A program made the translations under genes and the position numbers. The notes below the pieces were generated by a model that was not told where the DNA came from, made no database searches, and saw nothing but the letters and a program-made list of their open reading frames with translations. DNA of 64,000 bases from contig DASQAF010000017.1 of assembly GCA_035635855.1 (NCBI GenBank), forward strand, positions 87,932 through 151,931, in the 5' to 3' direction. Of this stretch, positions 36,679 to 44,136 are shown in pieces. The number at the start of each line of letters is the position of its first letter. Positions within the stretch are counted from its first letter, which is position 1. The DNA comes from UBA11740 sp035635855 (GTDB lineage: Bacteria > Acidobacteriota > Blastocatellia > Pyrinomonadales > Pyrinomonadaceae).

Positions 36679-37319
36679 TTTTGCAAGTCTCCTTCGCATC
36701 GCGTTCCTTCCAGGGCGGCGACCAGGGCACCCACCGCTGCAGCCTTCAATTGATAGCTGGCGCGGTTTACCACCAGACGTGCCGTAGATTCGGCGATGAC
36801 TTCAACAATGCTGAGACCGTTGTCGTGCAATGTTCGTCCTGTTTCCACCAGGTCGACAATGCAATCAGCCAGGCCAAGAACAGGCGCCAGTTCGACTGAA
36901 CCTGAAAGCTCGATGACCTCCACCGGCTGGCCACGTCCACCAAAATAAGTAGTAGCTATGCGCGGATACTTAGTCGCTACCCGCAACATTCCATCGCCAT
37001 TGCCGGACCTTTCGGCTAGCGCGGCCACCACGATGCGACAACGACCAAAGCAGAGGGTCAGCGGCTGCAAAAGATCAGCTTGCGACTCCATCAGCACGTC
37101 GCGTCCGACAACGCCACAGTCGGCCACGCCGTGCGCCACATAAACCGGAACGTCCATTGGCTTAATGAAAATGAAACGAAAGCGGCCCGACTCGTCTTCC
37201 AACGCCAGCCGGCGAGACGACAGCGCTTCTGTCGTGTCGCAAAGCCCGGAATTCGCCAACAACTCGAGCGTTCCCCGCTGCAATCTTCCTTTGGCAATCG
37301 CGATCGTCAATTGAGTCAT
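36675..37319 (-). CDS. hisG: ATP phosphoribosyltransferase catalytic subunit, short form
   Basis: 214 residues, the short HisG that lacks the C-terminal regulatory domain and needs HisZ. 'LTIAIAKGRLQRGTLELL' starts the domain and 'VIELSGSVELAPVLGLADCIVDLVETG' is the PRPP-binding family signature. First committed step of the pathway. It overlaps hisZ by 4 nt, consistent with a HisG-HisZ complex. Confidence 0.96.
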   Translation of the reverse strand: MTQLTIAIAKGRLQRGTLELLANSGLCDTTEALSSRRLALEDESGRFRFIFIKPMDVPVYVAHGVADCGVVGRDVLMESQADLLQPLTLCFGRCRIVVAALAERSGNGDGMLRVATKYPRIATTYFGGRGQPVEVIELSGSVELAPVLGLADCIVDLVETGRTLHDNGLSIVEVIAESTARLVVNRASYQLKAAAVGALVAALEGTRCEGDLQK

Positions 37320-38446
37320 GGCTTCACCTCAGCAGAACCAATTACCAGGCGCTCGTCGCGCGCACGTCTCGCGAGGGCCTCAGAAAAGAGCGCCGTTGGG
37401 TCATTGTTTATGACGCATTGCGCTTTCTTTTCCGACTGGGCCGTGAGCATGACTCCCTTGTTGCGCGATAGCAGCAGGCCGGAGAGCGCATCCAGATCGA
37501 GCACAAAACCAACTGCCGGTTCAGACTTGCCGAAATTAGCAGTCAGGTTGTCGTAGCGTCCCCCGCTTCCAACTCTCGCCCCGGCACCCTCGATGTAGAT
37601 CTTGAACGTGAGCCCGGTGTAATAGTCGAGTCTCGATACATCACCGAAGTCGATCTCGAAATGATCCGAAATCCCCAGCGACTTGATGATGAGCCACAAA
37701 CTTTCCAGGCGATCGAGCGCGGCGCTGGATCGCGCGTTTGTGATCACGCGACGCGCTTTGCCCAGCGTTTCGAGCCGGCCTGAAAGCCGAATGAGTTGTG
37801 AGAAGGCCCGGCACTCCTCGCTGGAAGCGTATGAGATAAGAAAGCTCTCCAGGTCGGCCACGTTCCGTCCGTCAACCAGCTGTCGCAACTGGTCGCGGCC
37901 GTTGGCATCGAATCCCAGACCTTCGGCGACGCCATTGAAGACTTCCACGTCATTGAGCGTAATCACGCATCCGCGATCGATCTGTAATCGTTGGAGAACC
38001 TCGCAGGCGATGGCCAGCACCTCGATGTCAGACGAGGTGCTGTTCTGGCCCACCAGCTCACAACCAATCTGCGTTGACTCTCTACGCCATTCGATAGTTG
38101 ATTGTCCCTGTTGGCGAAAGACGGGCGCGGCGTAGCAAAGACGCAAAGGCCGCGGGCGTTTGGCAAAGAGCGTAGCGGTCACGCGGGCAATTCCAGAGGT
38201 GACGTCCGGCCTGAGGGCGAGCAACCGGCCATCAGTGTCGGTAAACCTGAAGGCGTGATGAGCCTCTGCAGTACCCATACCGCGTTCGAAGAGCGAGTAG
38301 TAGTCCAGCGTTGGGGTAATGATTTCTTCATACGACCAGCCGTCGAAAACTGCCATTGCGGTTTCTTCGATCTTTCGCCGCAGGCGGGCTTCAGCGCCGG
38401 AGTAGTAACGGAGGCCGTCGGGAATCTTGGATAGTGGCTCAGACAT
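37316..38446 (-). CDS. hisZ: ATP phosphoribosyltransferase regulatory subunit
   Basis: A 376-residue paralogue of histidyl-tRNA synthetase without the anticodon-binding domain. Class II motifs remain: 'LRPDVTSGIARVTATLF' (motif 1-2 region), 'RLCYAAPVFRQQG' and the C-terminal 'GARVGSGGRYDNLTANFG' (motif 3 region). HisZ makes short HisG active and histidine-sensitive. First structural gene of the operon; GGAG lies 11 nt before the ATG. The attenuator hairpin ends about 30 nt upstream. Confidence 0.95.
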   Translation of the reverse strand: MSEPLSKIPDGLRYYSGAEARLRRKIEETAMAVFDGWSYEEIITPTLDYYSLFERGMGTAEAHHAFRFTDTDGRLLALRPDVTSGIARVTATLFAKRPRPLRLCYAAPVFRQQGQSTIEWRRESTQIGCELVGQNSTSSDIEVLAIACEVLQRLQIDRGCVITLNDVEVFNGVAEGLGFDANGRDQLRQLVDGRNVADLESFLISYASSEECRAFSQLIRLSGRLETLGKARRVITNARSSAALDRLESLWLIIKSLGISDHFEIDFGDVSRLDYYTGLTFKIYIEGAGARVGSGGRYDNLTANFGKSEPAVGFVLDLDALSGLLLSRNKGVMLTAQSEKKAQCVINNDPTALFSEALARRARDERLVIGSAEVKP

Positions 38447-38478
38447 AGAGTGAAATACTCCATTCGAAAGTTCAGATC

Positions 38479-38518
38479 AAAAAAGAACCCGCCGCCAAAT
38501 ACGTTTGGCAGCGGGTTC
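38479..38518 (-). terminator. his operon attenuator (intrinsic terminator)
   Basis: On the minus strand GAACCCGCTGCCAAA and TTTGGCGGCGGGTTC form a 15-bp stem (one G-T pair) around a CGTA loop, followed by six T. It lies between the His-rich leader peptide and hisZ. The 5' arm (CGCTGCC) can instead pair with GGCAGCG inside the leader coding region, giving an alternative antiterminator, as known for enteric his attenuation. Confidence 0.93.
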
Positions 38519-38554
38519 CTGAAGGTTTGGTTGTGTCCTTTTTGCTACTCTCGT

Positions 38555-38644
38555 TTACCGATCCACAACCGCCAACGCGCTGCCCTGATGCCAATGATGG
38601 TTGGCATGGTGCGAATGGTGGTGGTGAGTCTTATTAAAGCTCAT
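38555..38644 (-). CDS. hisL: his operon leader peptide
   Basis: A 29-codon frame, ATG at 38644 to TAA at 38555-38557, with nine histidines packed into residues 7-19 (HHHHSHHANHHWH). It follows a consensus promoter and precedes an intrinsic terminator in front of hisZ. This is the layout of a histidine-sensing leader: ribosome stalling at His codons when charged tRNA-His is scarce would favour the antiterminator. A GGTTGTG/CACAACC pairing between the leader end and the spacer could be the pausing hairpin. The ribosome site (GAGCTGGAAATC) is weak. Evidence is composition and context. Confidence 0.9.
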   Translation of the reverse strand: MSFNKTHHHHSHHANHHWHQGSALAVVDR

Positions 38645-38671
38645 GATTTCCAGCTCAGACTAAAATCGGCA

Positions 38672-38707
38672 CTTGGTCTTATACGTGAGAAAGCGCCTCT
38701 GTGTCAA
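38672..38707 (-). promoter_or_regulatory. sigma70 promoter of the his operon
   Basis: On the minus strand a perfect -35 TTGACA (38702-38707) is followed after 18 nt by TATAAG (38678-38683), a near-consensus -10. Initiation would fall near 38671, about 27 nt before the leader-peptide ATG. Confidence 0.85.
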
Positions 38708-38735
38708 CGGCGGTGCGGGGCAACGCAAATCAAGA

Positions 38736-38979
38736 ATAGGAGGGGCTCCGAGAATCGATGACGGAGATCTTGTCATCGCCAAGGAGAACTGACTCCGTTG
38801 ATAATGGGCGTGTTGTAGTTTGTGTAAACGACGGCGAGGCGTTAATCAAAAAACTACAGATAGAGCCCGATCGGTGCATACTTGTCTCGGCCAATCCAGA
38901 ACACGCACCTTTCTCAGCGTCCTCTGATTTTCGAATTGTAGGGGAGGTAAAGGCTGTCATGAGCCATAAGGTGCAATGA
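38736..38979 (+). pseudogene. S24 peptidase (LexA/CI-like repressor) C-terminal remnant
   Basis: One frame reads RIDDGDLVIAKEN up to a TGA; the next frame continues VVVCVNDGEALIKKLQIE and 'ILVSANPEHAPF...FRIVGEV'. Together these are the last third of an S24 repressor protease, including the catalytic Lys in 'EALIKKLQ'. The N-terminal HTH and the GDSM serine motif are missing and a frameshift separates the two halves, so it is a relic, probably of a prophage or element repressor. It overlaps the upstream side of the his promoter region. Confidence 0.75.
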
Positions 38980-39781
38980 ACATCGTGCCCACAACTCAGC
39001 TGCTCGAAAGCAAGGTTACGCCCCACACGCATCAGCACTCCGGCGTTCGAGTCCACCTGTCGTCATCAAGCGCCGGCGGGTTCCCTATTGCACGGTATAC
39101 ATTCTGTGCACTATCCGCACAGAGCTGCTTCCTACAAGTCACACACGTGAGCACTAAGTGGACACTAAATTGAAAACTATGCGGATTCGCTAAGGAAAAC
39201 TGAAAAGGTATGGTGCCGAAGGGGGGTCTTCGTCGGCGTCTCGAACTCATTATATTACCGACACTTACAGAATGTCCCAAAATCCCGAGTCTCAACGAAG
39301 TCTCAAACTTTTTGAGGAGCATCTAATGGTGACTCTGAATTGAGATTCATTTCTCCTTCCAAGAACTCGGGGTTATGAATCCTGCAGCCTAACAGAGCGC
39401 CTGTTACGTTGCGGTCGCACTTACTAACATTTACCGCGGATCGCCACCCATTATACTTGCGCTAGTATCTGCCTGTCGCTAGCTCTTTCCGTTTAAGACC
39501 GGGCGCAGTTTTCCCCACAGTCCCGAGCGACACACGACGCGCCACTAAACTTGTGCCCTCCTCATTGTGAAAGCGCATAATGCGTCGCTGCATTGACTCA
39601 AAATACTCGAACGCCCAAAGGGCCTTTCCCGGGAAGCGCTCAACTATTAGCGCCCAGCCCATCTTTGAGCCGTGTTCATGCAGTTCGTCCTCTCGTCGGA
39701 CCGCGAAAACCACTAAGCAGAGTAAATAAGGGCGGACAGCGCTACTAGCGATCATAAGAGAGATCCAAAGGAACCGATGAA
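38980..39781. other. 800-nt interval without a supported gene
   Basis: Contains the second tRNA-Leu-like repeat and otherwise nothing I can identify. A 97-codon minus-strand frame (39462-39755) has no visible ribosome site, known motif or partner gene. AAAGGAA near the right end serves the PASTA gene. Confidence 0.45.
39189..39226 (-). repeat. dispersed repeat carrying a tRNA-Leu 3'-end-like word, copy 2
   Basis: Matches the 7189-7227 copy over its whole length: GCTAAGGAAAA, a GAA-rich stretch, then GTATGGTGCCGAAGGGGGG, in the same orientation 32 kb away. The tRNA-like word occupies 39211-39226; a CTCGAAC word that could derive from a T-loop lies about 14 nt further on, but no complete tRNA folds. 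Confidence 0.55.
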
Positions 39782-40171
39782 ATGAGATTTTTACTTGGAG
39801 TACTCGTTGGCTACAGTATGCGAGGCAAAAAGAAACTACTAATCACAGTCCTTGCGACCGTAGCGTTCATTGTCTTCATAATCTTGCCGGCAATCACACT
39901 TTTGGCACTCCGTTTGGACGTACAACATGAGCGCCAGTCGAGACCACCTCAAACCAGAGTTCCGGCGCTCAAGGGATTGAGTTATGAAAGCGCCGAAACC
40001 AAACTTCACGCCTCTAACTTGAACATTCGACTGTTGGCGACACGCTCTGATCTTCCACTTCAGGCCGGACTGATTATCGACCAAACTCCACAACCTGGAG
40101 AGGAAGTTGATTACGGTTACCCTGTTGGCGTTACCATTACTAAAGCGGATTCCCATGGCCCTGGTCCGTAA
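39782..40171 (+). CDS. membrane-anchored single-PASTA-domain protein
   Basis: 129 residues. A short basic N-terminus, one membrane helix (about 19-43, 'LLITVLATVAFIVFIILPAI') and an outside PASTA domain (about 60-125) with 'VPALKGLSYESAETKL', 'GLIIDQTPQPGEEV' and 'YPVGVTIT'. PASTA domains bind peptidoglycan fragments and usually occur in Stk1-type kinases or PBPs; here a single domain stands alone with no kinase. Good ribosome site (AAAGGAA). Role unknown, possibly wall sensing. Confidence 0.8.
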   Translation: MRFLLGVLVGYSMRGKKKLLITVLATVAFIVFIILPAITLLALRLDVQHERQSRPPQTRVPALKGLSYESAETKLHASNLNIRLLATRSDLPLQAGLIIDQTPQPGEEVDYGYPVGVTITKADSHGPGP

Positions 40172-40284
40172 CGGCAAGACTCTTACCCCCACAGCCCAGG
40201 GACCAGCCTTTGGGTGGACGTGACAGTCAAATTCAGGCAACGGCAGATCACACCGCTCTCCACGTAAACCCTACCTCATTCGCC

Positions 40285-40314
40285 ATTCGCGAATTGCGAA
40301 TGTATAATCGCCAC
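40285..40314 (+). promoter_or_regulatory. leaderless promoter with palindromic operator
   Basis: A perfect TATAAT at 40303-40308 lies 6 nt before the ATG at 40315, so transcription should begin at or next to the start codon and the mRNA would be leaderless. Immediately upstream, ATTCGC-GAATT-GCGAAT (40285-40301) is an exact inverted repeat in the position of an operator. The -35 is poor, which suits regulated expression. Confidence 0.6.
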
Positions 40315-40842
40315 ATGGCGCTCAAACCCCAAGATATCGTTGTTGTCCTCAAGCTTTGCGGATACGGTTCGAATCGACCTCCGTTCGCACAGATTGCCGC
40401 TGACCTTGCCATGAGTCCTTCTGAGGTTCACGGGGCGCTCAAGCGTGCTCAGGCGGCGCATCTTGTACATGGGTCGGAAATGAACAGCCGTCCGAACATA
40501 AGCGCGCTCGAAGAGTTTCTCATTCACGGTGTCAAGTATGCGTTTCCCGCAGAGCATGGCGGATCGACGCGCGGCGTTCCGACCTCTTACGCGGCGGCGC
40601 CGTTGAACCGACTGATTGCCGCCGGTGATGAACCAATTCCAGTCTGGCCCCACCCAGAGGGGAAGAGGCGAGGAATAGCGCTGGCACCGCTTTACAAGAC
40701 TGTGCCGATTGCCGCCATGCGCGATCCGTTGTTGTATGAAAAACTAGCGCTCGTGGACGCCCTCCGCGACGGCCGTACTCGCGAGCGCAAATTGGCCGAA
40801 CAAGAACTCAAAAAACTCTTGCGCAAGAAGGCCGATGGCTAA
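40315..40842 (+). CDS. winged-helix DNA-binding protein, possible antitoxin
   Basis: 175 residues from ATG 40315. The N-terminal half is a MarR/IclR-like winged HTH ('PPFAQIAADLAMSPSEVHGALKRAQAAHLV', about residues 19-50 in two pieces). The C-terminal half ends in a charged helix ('RERKLAEQELKKLLRKK'). From memory, similar proteins often precede a nucleotidyltransferase toxin. An ATG at 40835 overlaps its stop, as if a second gene had begun, but that frame does not stay open beyond about 42 codons and runs into the convergent gene ending at 40855. So the partner seems lost or replaced. The palindrome in its promoter suggests autoregulation. Confidence 0.65.
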   Translation: MALKPQDIVVVLKLCGYGSNRPPFAQIAADLAMSPSEVHGALKRAQAAHLVHGSEMNSRPNISALEEFLIHGVKYAFPAEHGGSTRGVPTSYAAAPLNRLIAAGDEPIPVWPHPEGKRRGIALAPLYKTVPIAAMRDPLLYEKLALVDALRDGRTRERKLAEQELKKLLRKKADG

Positions 40843-40854
40843 CCGGAACCGAGG

Positions 40855-41439
40855 TCAGCGCGCTTTTACTGCGGTTGCTCCCTCAGCTGCTTCTCTGAAT
40901 GCCGAAACCATTTCGGCTGTCTCAGTAGGAGCAGCTCTGGATATCACCTTTCGAACAGCTTGAACGAGGGGCTCGTTAACTGGATAAGCTGTTTCAGCGA
41001 CGGCTACGCCGGCTCTAGCAACTGCTACTGGAGGAGCTGCGGCTGCTACAGACTCTACGATGATCTGAATCTGATCGGTAGCCTCAGCTGCCTCAAACTT
41101 CCAGCCTTGCGATTGCAGATAAGTTGAAACAAAGGCACCCCAAATCGCCACTAGAAGACCAAGGAAGGACACTAAAATCAACCCCACCGACAGCAACACG
41201 AACAGTCCAGCCAAAGACTGCTGTCCGGATGATTGAAATAGTCCAAGCCTTATTGTTATTAGGGTGCAACTAAGACCCAGTATTCCAACAGCAAGGATTC
41301 CTGAAATCGTCGCAAGCTTCCGGACGACTTGGCGAGGGCGAACCTCGTCCCTTCCAGTTATCTGCAGTGCCTTCTTTAAAATTGGCGTGGAACCATTTAC
41401 TTCACTGTACGACAACTCATTAGTAAGATTACTGTTCAT
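40855..41439 (-). CDS. two-helix membrane protein coupled to an ECF sigma factor
   Basis: 194 residues. A cytoplasmic N-terminus of about 43 residues, two membrane helices (about 44-66 and 79-103) and a C-terminal alanine-rich region (about 110-194). No domain recognised. Its start overlaps the end of the ECF sigma gene by 4 nt, a position often held by anti-sigma factors, but no zinc (HxxxCxxC) anti-sigma motif is visible. Function unknown. Confidence 0.65.
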   Translation of the reverse strand: MNSNLTNELSYSEVNGSTPILKKALQITGRDEVRPRQVVRKLATISGILAVGILGLSCTLITIRLGLFQSSGQQSLAGLFVLLSVGLILVSFLGLLVAIWGAFVSTYLQSQGWKFEAAEATDQIQIIVESVAAAAPPVAVARAGVAVAETAYPVNEPLVQAVRKVISRAAPTETAEMVSAFREAAEGATAVKAR

Positions 41440-41957
41440 TTTTCTACCTCTTTGTTTGCCAGAAGCGCCGCTAAATGACTTCTTCCAAAGCGTCGCAAAG
41501 AACGAACGGTTGCCTCTGTGATGCCCATCTTTTCAGCGATTGCCGCAGCCGAATGCCCCTGGATTGTCATCATAACAACTTCCTGTTGACGTGTCGGCAG
41601 AGTTCTAACCAATTCCAACATCTCATCAGCGAATATCTCGCTCTCTTGTCTTGGCTGGACAGGCGGTACTAGATCTTGAGAAAACTCTACTGAAGTGCGC
41701 CTGGCAAATCGAAAACGATCCAAGATAAGCCAGTGAAGTCTGGCAAATGCCCATCTTCTAAATTCCGCCTTCTCAGAGAATCGCTCGTAGTTTTGGATCG
41801 CCAAAACAGCAAGATCTTGGACGACATCACGGGAATCGTCCGGATTGGTACCATATCGGCGAGCAACTCCGAGTAGTTCTTGCTCTGATTCCGCCCACCA
41901 CTTTCCAAATTCCTGCCAATGACTCACTTGACTTATCCATAGGCCTTTTACCCCCAC
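41436..41957 (-). CDS. ECF-type RNA polymerase sigma factor
   Basis: 173 residues from a GTG at 41957 (start uncertain). Region 2 spans about 25-95 ('DDSRDVVQDLAVLAIQNY', 'FRRWAFARLHWLILDRFR') and region 4 about 113-168 ('LPTRQQEVVMMTIQGHSAAAIAEKMGITEATVRSLRRFGRSHL'). The pattern matches the sigma-70 family ECF subgroup found in planctomycetes and acidobacteria. The coupled downstream gene encodes a two-helix membrane protein and may control it. Targets unknown. Confidence 0.85.
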   Translation of the reverse strand: MGVKGLWISQVSHWQEFGKWWAESEQELLGVARRYGTNPDDSRDVVQDLAVLAIQNYERFSEKAEFRRWAFARLHWLILDRFRFARRTSVEFSQDLVPPVQPRQESEIFADEMLELVRTLPTRQQEVVMMTIQGHSAAAIAEKMGITEATVRSLRRFGRSHLAALLANKEVEK

Positions 41958-42059
41958 ATTGGATCAAGATGAGCTATTGGCTCACCTGTCACCTATATCT
42001 ATAGCGGAGATAGGCTCGAAAACGTGCAAATTCTAATGAAAAAAGTCTCCCCACTTCTC

Positions 42060-42419
42060 TCAAGATTTACCCACAAGGTGTTCCACGAAGACATACAGGT
42101 CTCTCAGCATATCTCGAACAACTTTCAGCGATTCAACCGGCCCGCTCTCACAGATTGCACCCAAACAAGCAAATGCGGCGACTGATAGCGCCAAAACAAC
42201 ACCTAGAAGGCCCTTCCCAAGGAATCTCGTTAGGTACAACAAAACGATGAATATCTTCATGGCCAGACGGGGCTCTTTCCTAAGCTCCTCGAGAGTCTCT
42301 TTGGCGGTTAGGTATGATCCAGCATCCGGTTTTGCCACCAACCAAATAACTACTATAGACAAAATGAAAACCAAGACTGCGAGGAATGCAGCAATGCACA
42401 ATGAGGTTACGGACATCAC
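42060..42419 (-). CDS. small membrane protein of unknown function
   Basis: 119 residues with two or three hydrophobic segments (about 5-28, 51-67 and 70-90). Between the first two is a cytoplasmic-looking stretch with a Lys/Glu-rich helix ('KETLEELRKEPRLAMK'). No recognised domain. It lies about 100 nt upstream of the ECF sigma gene on the same strand and may belong to its unit. Moderate confidence that it is a gene. Confidence 0.5.
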   Translation of the reverse strand: MMSVTSLCIAAFLAVLVFILSIVVIWLVAKPDAGSYLTAKETLEELRKEPRLAMKIFIVLLYLTRFLGKGLLGVVLALSVAAFACLGAICESGPVESLKVVRDMLRDLYVFVEHLVGKS

Positions 42420-42705
42420 TTGTAGGTCTCCCTTAGGAGGTTAACCAAAGAATTACACGGGAAAAAGTTGATCGAGAAGTGCGCATCCTTGGATTCAGAG
42501 CGTCCCGAGAATATTCCCAATAATGCGTTATGTCAAAACGGACTCATTGTCTTTTTGCCTTCCCATTTAACTCAACATCGGCAGAATTGCACAACTGTTG
42601 ACGTTTTGATCTTAGCACCTATACACGACCGAATGTCACGGTCCGCGTACATGTTTCAGGAGAATGGCGTGGTATCGTGCAGGTCTTGACGGGGGTAAAT
42701 CGGTA

Positions 42706-43440
42706 ATGGATGAACTTGAAGGTCGACGGCTGAAGGCCGCTATCCTCCAGGAAGAGGTTAGCGACGACGTTTGGGAGAGACTCATTCCATATGCCGACCG
42801 CTTATTGAAAGCCATCAAGGCGTTCTTCTACCAATACACGCACATTTACAATCACCCAGACTCTGAAGACGTTTTGAACGCGACATTCGCTAAGGTGGTC
42901 ATAAACATTGATAAGTATTCGCCGGAACTCCCACTCCTGCCTTGGATTAAGAGGATCGCACACAACGAAGTTGTTAATGTGCTCCGTTCGCGGAGCGAAG
43001 AAGTCCAGTTGGACTTCCTGCAATCAAAAAAGAATCGACGAAAGGTTCAGGAGAAGGATCTCAGTAGTGACGTTCCGCCTGACGCCAAAGGAGAGAAACC
43101 TGACTTAGATGCAGACGCTACCACCGGCGAATCTCTGAATCTCCTAAGTTATGTCTATGACTACGGTGACGACTCGTCGAAATTGGCGAGCACGACCAAA
43201 AGCAAGATATTCAGACAGGAGTTAGAGCTTCTATCGGATCAAGAGCAAACGCTCATCATCGATCATTACAGTAACGGAGTCACTCTGGTTGACTTGGCTA
43301 ATCGCGAAGGAATTAGCCAGGAAGCGATGCGCCAGCGCGCTTCACGCACGCGCGCTAAACTTTTTAATAGACTAGTTCGTCATCCAGAGTTCGCCCGACT
43401 AAGACAAATTAAGGTGGCCAGAGCTCCCTTGCGCAGGTGA
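42706..43440 (+). CDS. sigma-70 family factor heading the island
   Basis: 244 residues from the ATG at 42706 (GGGGGT upstream); an in-frame ATG at 42664 has AGGAG too close to use. Region 2 covers about residues 30-98 ('NHPDSEDVLNATFAKVVINIDKY', 'LLPWIKRIAHNEVVNVLRSR'). A long acidic linker (about 110-170) follows, then region 4 ('LLSDQEQTLIIDHYSNGVTLVDLANREGISQEAMRQRASRTRAKL' in pieces). It precedes the HTH, metallopeptidase and ubiquitin-like genes on the same strand and may drive them. No anti-sigma factor is adjacent. Confidence 0.8.
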   Translation: MDELEGRRLKAAILQEEVSDDVWERLIPYADRLLKAIKAFFYQYTHIYNHPDSEDVLNATFAKVVINIDKYSPELPLLPWIKRIAHNEVVNVLRSRSEEVQLDFLQSKKNRRKVQEKDLSSDVPPDAKGEKPDLDADATTGESLNLLSYVYDYGDDSSKLASTTKSKIFRQELELLSDQEQTLIIDHYSNGVTLVDLANREGISQEAMRQRASRTRAKLFNRLVRHPEFARLRQIKVARAPLRR

Positions 43441-43473
43441 GCTTCCACAACAAGAAAGAAGGGGTGATAAATC

Positions 43474-44136
43474 GTGCCAGAAGAGAGAAAACAAGTTGGC
43501 TCTCCCGACCATGTTGAATATGACTCGGAGACCGACCTCATCTTCGACGAGTATTTGGAAACAGCTGAGAAGAGAGAAGAGTTTGCCATACCAAAGATGA
43601 GGGTCACGCAGCCATCACAGATCACGCAGGAAATGAGAGAGAGATTGCTCGACACGATGAAGCAGGCGTACGCTGAGAGACTCTTAATGGATCGGCTGGG
43701 GCACTGCCGAACTTTCGGCGAATTCTTCCGTGCCATCAAGCAGGCGCGTGGTTTGAACTGGACCGTCATGGCCACACAGTTAAACACACCGGCTGCCGAC
43801 ATCGGTAAGATTGAACGAAATGAGGTGCACCCAACTGGTCTATCGGTCGAGATTCATCAACGGGTCATAGTGCTGTTCAATCTCCCAGTCCAATACTATA
43901 TCGACGTGCTCAGCAGCATCTTCATTGTAGAGGCAGAGAATGCCGCAGCCAACGCCAGAGTTCAATTCGCGAGGAAGGACGAAAAGATACTTAAGGACAA
44001 GGAAAAATACCTTGAGGCACTGTGTGCGAGCGCGCTCGATACCGAGCGCGAGGCGTTGGAGCGTTTCAGGGCGCTCATTCGTAACTTGAAAAATGAATTG
44101 ATTGAAGACGAAGGAGAAGGTCAATGGGAGCGGTAG
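43474..44136 (+). CDS. XRE-like HTH regulator paired with metallopeptidase (CapH-like)
   Basis: 220 residues from GTG 43474 (GAAGGGG upstream). A charged N-terminal region is followed by a helix-turn-helix core (about 88-150, 'FGEFFRAIKQARGLNWTVMATQLNTPAADIGKIERNEVHP' in pieces) and a charged C-terminal coiled region (about 160-215). Its end overlaps the metallopeptidase gene by 13 nt. HTH repressor plus ImmA/IrrE protease is the arrangement of CapH-CapP in CBASS and related operons, where the protease cleaves the repressor on DNA damage. Homology to CapH itself is not shown. Confidence 0.7.
   Translation: MPEERKQVGSPDHVEYDSETDLIFDEYLETAEKREEFAIPKMRVTQPSQITQEMRERLLDTMKQAYAERLLMDRLGHCRTFGEFFRAIKQARGLNWTVMATQLNTPAADIGKIERNEVHPTGLSVEIHQRVIVLFNLPVQYYIDVLSSIFIVEAENAAANARVQFARKDEKILKDKEKYLEALCASALDTEREALERFRALIRNLKNELIEDEGEGQWER

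Noticed and set aside
7189..39226. A 32-kb genomic island bounded by tRNA-Leu direct repeats
   Set aside because: The interior is glt, ilv, gln and his core metabolism with no integrase, so the repeats cannot be read as the ends of one mobile island.
39462..39755. 97-codon minus-strand frame in the his-PASTA gap
   Set aside because: No ribosome-binding site, partner or recognisable motif; kept only as part of the interval description.
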